From: Tissierellia bacterium
Lineage (GTDB): Bacteria; Bacillota; Clostridia; Tissierellales; Tepidimicrobiaceae
Direction: 5' to 3'
Assembly: GCA_012518745.1 (NCBI GenBank)
Contig: JAAYRM010000168.1
Coordinates: forward strand, 1-7,206
DNA length: 7,206 nt
Shown here: positions 6,250-7,206 of the stretch, in pieces
Numbering within the stretch: position 1 is the stretch's first letter
Layout of the letters: each line of letters begins with the position of its first letter
Notes under the pieces: generated by a model
Told to the model about the DNA's origin: nothing
Database searches by the model: none
What the model saw: only the letters and a program-made list of their open reading frames with translations
Made by a program: the position numbers and the translations under genes

Positions 6250-7094
6250 TTACTGGTAATGAAATTCTACAAGATGCCCATAGGAAAGGATATGGGGTAG
6301 GGGCCTTCAATGTCAACAATATGGAGATAGTCCAGGCCATAATTGAGGCAGCAGAGGAAACCAACTCCCCCGTAATACTCCAGGCTAGCCAGGGTGGATT
6401 AAAATATGCGGGTATCGAATACGTGGCGGAACTTGGAAAGCTAGCAGCCAGAAATGCTAGGGTTCCAGTAGCGGTTCATCTAGATCATGGGACAGATTTT
6501 GCTCAGGTCATGCTATGTATAAGGCATGGTTTTTCATCCGTAATGATAGATGGGTCGCAACTGGAATTGGAGGATAATATAGCCATCACCAAGAAGGTAG
6601 TTGAGGTTGCCCATGCGGTAGGGGTTTCCGTGGAGGCGGAGTTGGGCAAGATCGGCGGAACCGAGGATGATATAACTGTGGATGAGAAGGATGCTACTTT
6701 TACCGATCCCGAAGAGGCTAAGTATTTCGTGGAACAAACCCGCGTCGATTCATTGGCCATTGCGGTGGGAACAGCCCACGGCGTATACCAGGGGGAACCG
6801 AACCTGGACTTTGATAGGATTAAGACGATCAGAGAGATGTTGGATATACCTTTAGTCCTACATGGCTCAAGTGGAGTTGCTGATGAAGATATAGAGAAGG
6901 CCATTTCCGCAGGGATTAGCAAGATAAATATAGATACGGATTTAAGGATAGCATTTACCGGAGCTATCAAGCAGTTTTTAAAAGAAGATCCAGAAAATAT
7001 AGACCCTAGGAAAATATTATCACCGGCTAGGAAAGGTATGAAAAAGGTGATAATGGAGAAGATGAAGATATTTGGCTCCGCCGGTAGGGCGTAG
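6243..7094 (+). CDS. fba: Class II fructose-1,6-bisphosphate aldolase
   Basis: The protein reversibly splits fructose-1,6-bisphosphate into dihydroxyacetone phosphate and glyceraldehyde 3-phosphate, using a divalent metal (Zn), in cytosolic glycolysis and gluconeogenesis. It has 283 residues, typical of the short class IIB form. Visible landmarks: GYGVGAFNVNNMEIVQAI (16-33), VAVHLDHG (76-83) with catalytic D81 and zinc ligand H82, SVMIDGS (99-105), VEAELGKIGG (130-139), AVGTAHGVYQG (174-184) with zinc ligand H179, LVLHGSSG (204-211) with zinc ligand H207, and KINIDTDLR (227-235) for phosphate and substrate binding. The start is fixed by AAGGAGG at 6228-6234, eight bases upstream. The related tagatose-bisphosphate aldolases share this fold, so sugar specificity is not certain, but the context next to pyrG and an FSA-type aldolase favours the glycolytic enzyme. 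It is probably co-transcribed with the next gene, 25 bases downstream. Confidence 0.95.
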   Translation: MLVTGNEILQDAHRKGYGVGAFNVNNMEIVQAIIEAAEETNSPVILQASQGGLKYAGIEYVAELGKLAARNARVPVAVHLDHGTDFAQVMLCIRHGFSSVMIDGSQLELEDNIAITKKVVEVAHAVGVSVEAELGKIGGTEDDITVDEKDATFTDPEEAKYFVEQTRVDSLAIAVGTAHGVYQGEPNLDFDRIKTIREMLDIPLVLHGSSGVADEDIEKAISAGISKINIDTDLRIAFTGAIKQFLKEDPENIDPRKILSPARKGMKKVIMEKMKIFGSAGRA

Positions 7095-7108
7095 TTATAA
7101 ATTGAAGA

Positions 7109-7114
7109 GAGGTG
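7109..7114 (+). promoter_or_regulatory. Ribosome-binding site supporting a GTG start
   Basis: GAGGTG lies five bases before GTG at 7120. The reading frame from that GTG immediately gives the conserved N-terminus of the FSA/TalC family, so GTG is the start. Confidence 0.7.
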
Positions 7115-7119
7115 GGACC

Positions 7120-7206
7120 GTGAAGTTATTTATCGACACTGCCAATATAGATGAGATCGAGCAGATAAATCGCTGGGGTGTACTATCGGGGGTTACCACC
7201 AATCCA
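7120..7206 (+). CDS. fsa: FSA/TalC-type small transaldolase or fructose-6-phosphate aldolase (3' end outside window)
   Basis: Only the first 29 codons are present, too short to judge length or the catalytic lysine. They begin with GTG and read KLFIDTAN followed by an acidic helix (IDEIEQI) and GVLSGVTTNP. The FIDTA and GVTTNP elements are the opening strands of the class I aldolase barrel shared by fructose-6-phosphate aldolase and the small bacterial transaldolases. Members either transfer dihydroxyacetone units between sugar phosphates in the pentose phosphate pathway or cleave fructose 6-phosphate. The choice needs residues beyond the window. It follows fba with no terminator between them, consistent with a two-gene or longer sugar-phosphate operon, as in Bacillus subtilis where a transaldolase gene follows fbaA. 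Confidence 0.9.
   Translation, partial: MKLFIDTANIDEIEQINRWGVLSGVTTNP

Noticed and set aside
6503..6970. 155-codon antisense open frame inside fba
   Set aside because: It mirrors conserved aldolase sequence on the other strand and shows no protein family features.
7109..7122. T-box-like motif: GAGGTGGGACCGTG closely resembles the AGGGTGGNACCGCG T-box sequence
   Set aside because: It lies in a 25-nt gap and coincides with the ribosome-binding site and GTG start of the FSA-type gene. There is no room for a specifier stem or a terminator, and the product is not an amino-acid gene. Most likely coincidence.

Overview
The window looks like chromosomal DNA of a low-to-moderate GC Bacillota (Firmicutes), most likely a clostridial lineage. 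The evidence is strong AGGAGG-type ribosome-binding sites, consensus sigma-A promoters, rho-independent terminators, Ile codons dominated by ATA and Arg codons dominated by AGG/AGA, and the gene families present. The order pyrG - fba - transaldolase-like aldolase resembles a chromosomal neighbourhood of Bacillus subtilis relatives. The AGG/ATA codon habit is also common in thermophilic clostridia, but that is only a hint. No mobile element, CRISPR array, rRNA or tRNA gene was seen.

Left part (1-4359): a surface-polysaccharide module. It opens with the 3' portion of a fused Wzz/CpsC-type chain-length regulator and CpsD-type BY-kinase domain, whose start lies outside the window. Its Walker A and Walker B motifs are both degraded and it has no C-terminal tyrosine cluster, so it looks like a pseudokinase. 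Convergent to it is an LCP (LytR-CpsA-Psr) glycopolymer ligase gene. The two genes meet at a near-perfect 30-bp palindrome, probably a bidirectional terminator, that overlaps the last two codons and the stop of the LCP gene. The LCP gene and the following capD/pglF-like gene diverge from a 187-bp intergenic region that holds a recognisable promoter for each. The capD-like protein is a four-TM membrane UDP-N-acetylhexosamine 4,6-dehydratase. Together these three proteins would make an activated sugar, control polymer assembly, and attach polymer to the cell wall.

Right part (4360-7206): central metabolism. A strong rho-independent terminator follows the dehydratase gene. A promoter with a perfect TTGACA -35 box then precedes pyrG (CTP synthase, 535 aa from the preferred ATG). 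A 92-bp gap with a possible promoter and a tiny potential leader ORF leads to fba (class II fructose-bisphosphate aldolase). This is followed after 25 nt by the first 29 codons of an FSA/TalC-type small transaldolase that runs off the right edge. The fba-fsa pair is probably one operon for sugar-phosphate interconversion.

No gene-free stretch exceeds 300 bases. The longest are 2286-2472 and 4360-4542, and both are described below. The most notable observation is the double Walker-motif loss in the Wzz-BY-kinase fusion. I see no evidence in this window for a wholly new system.
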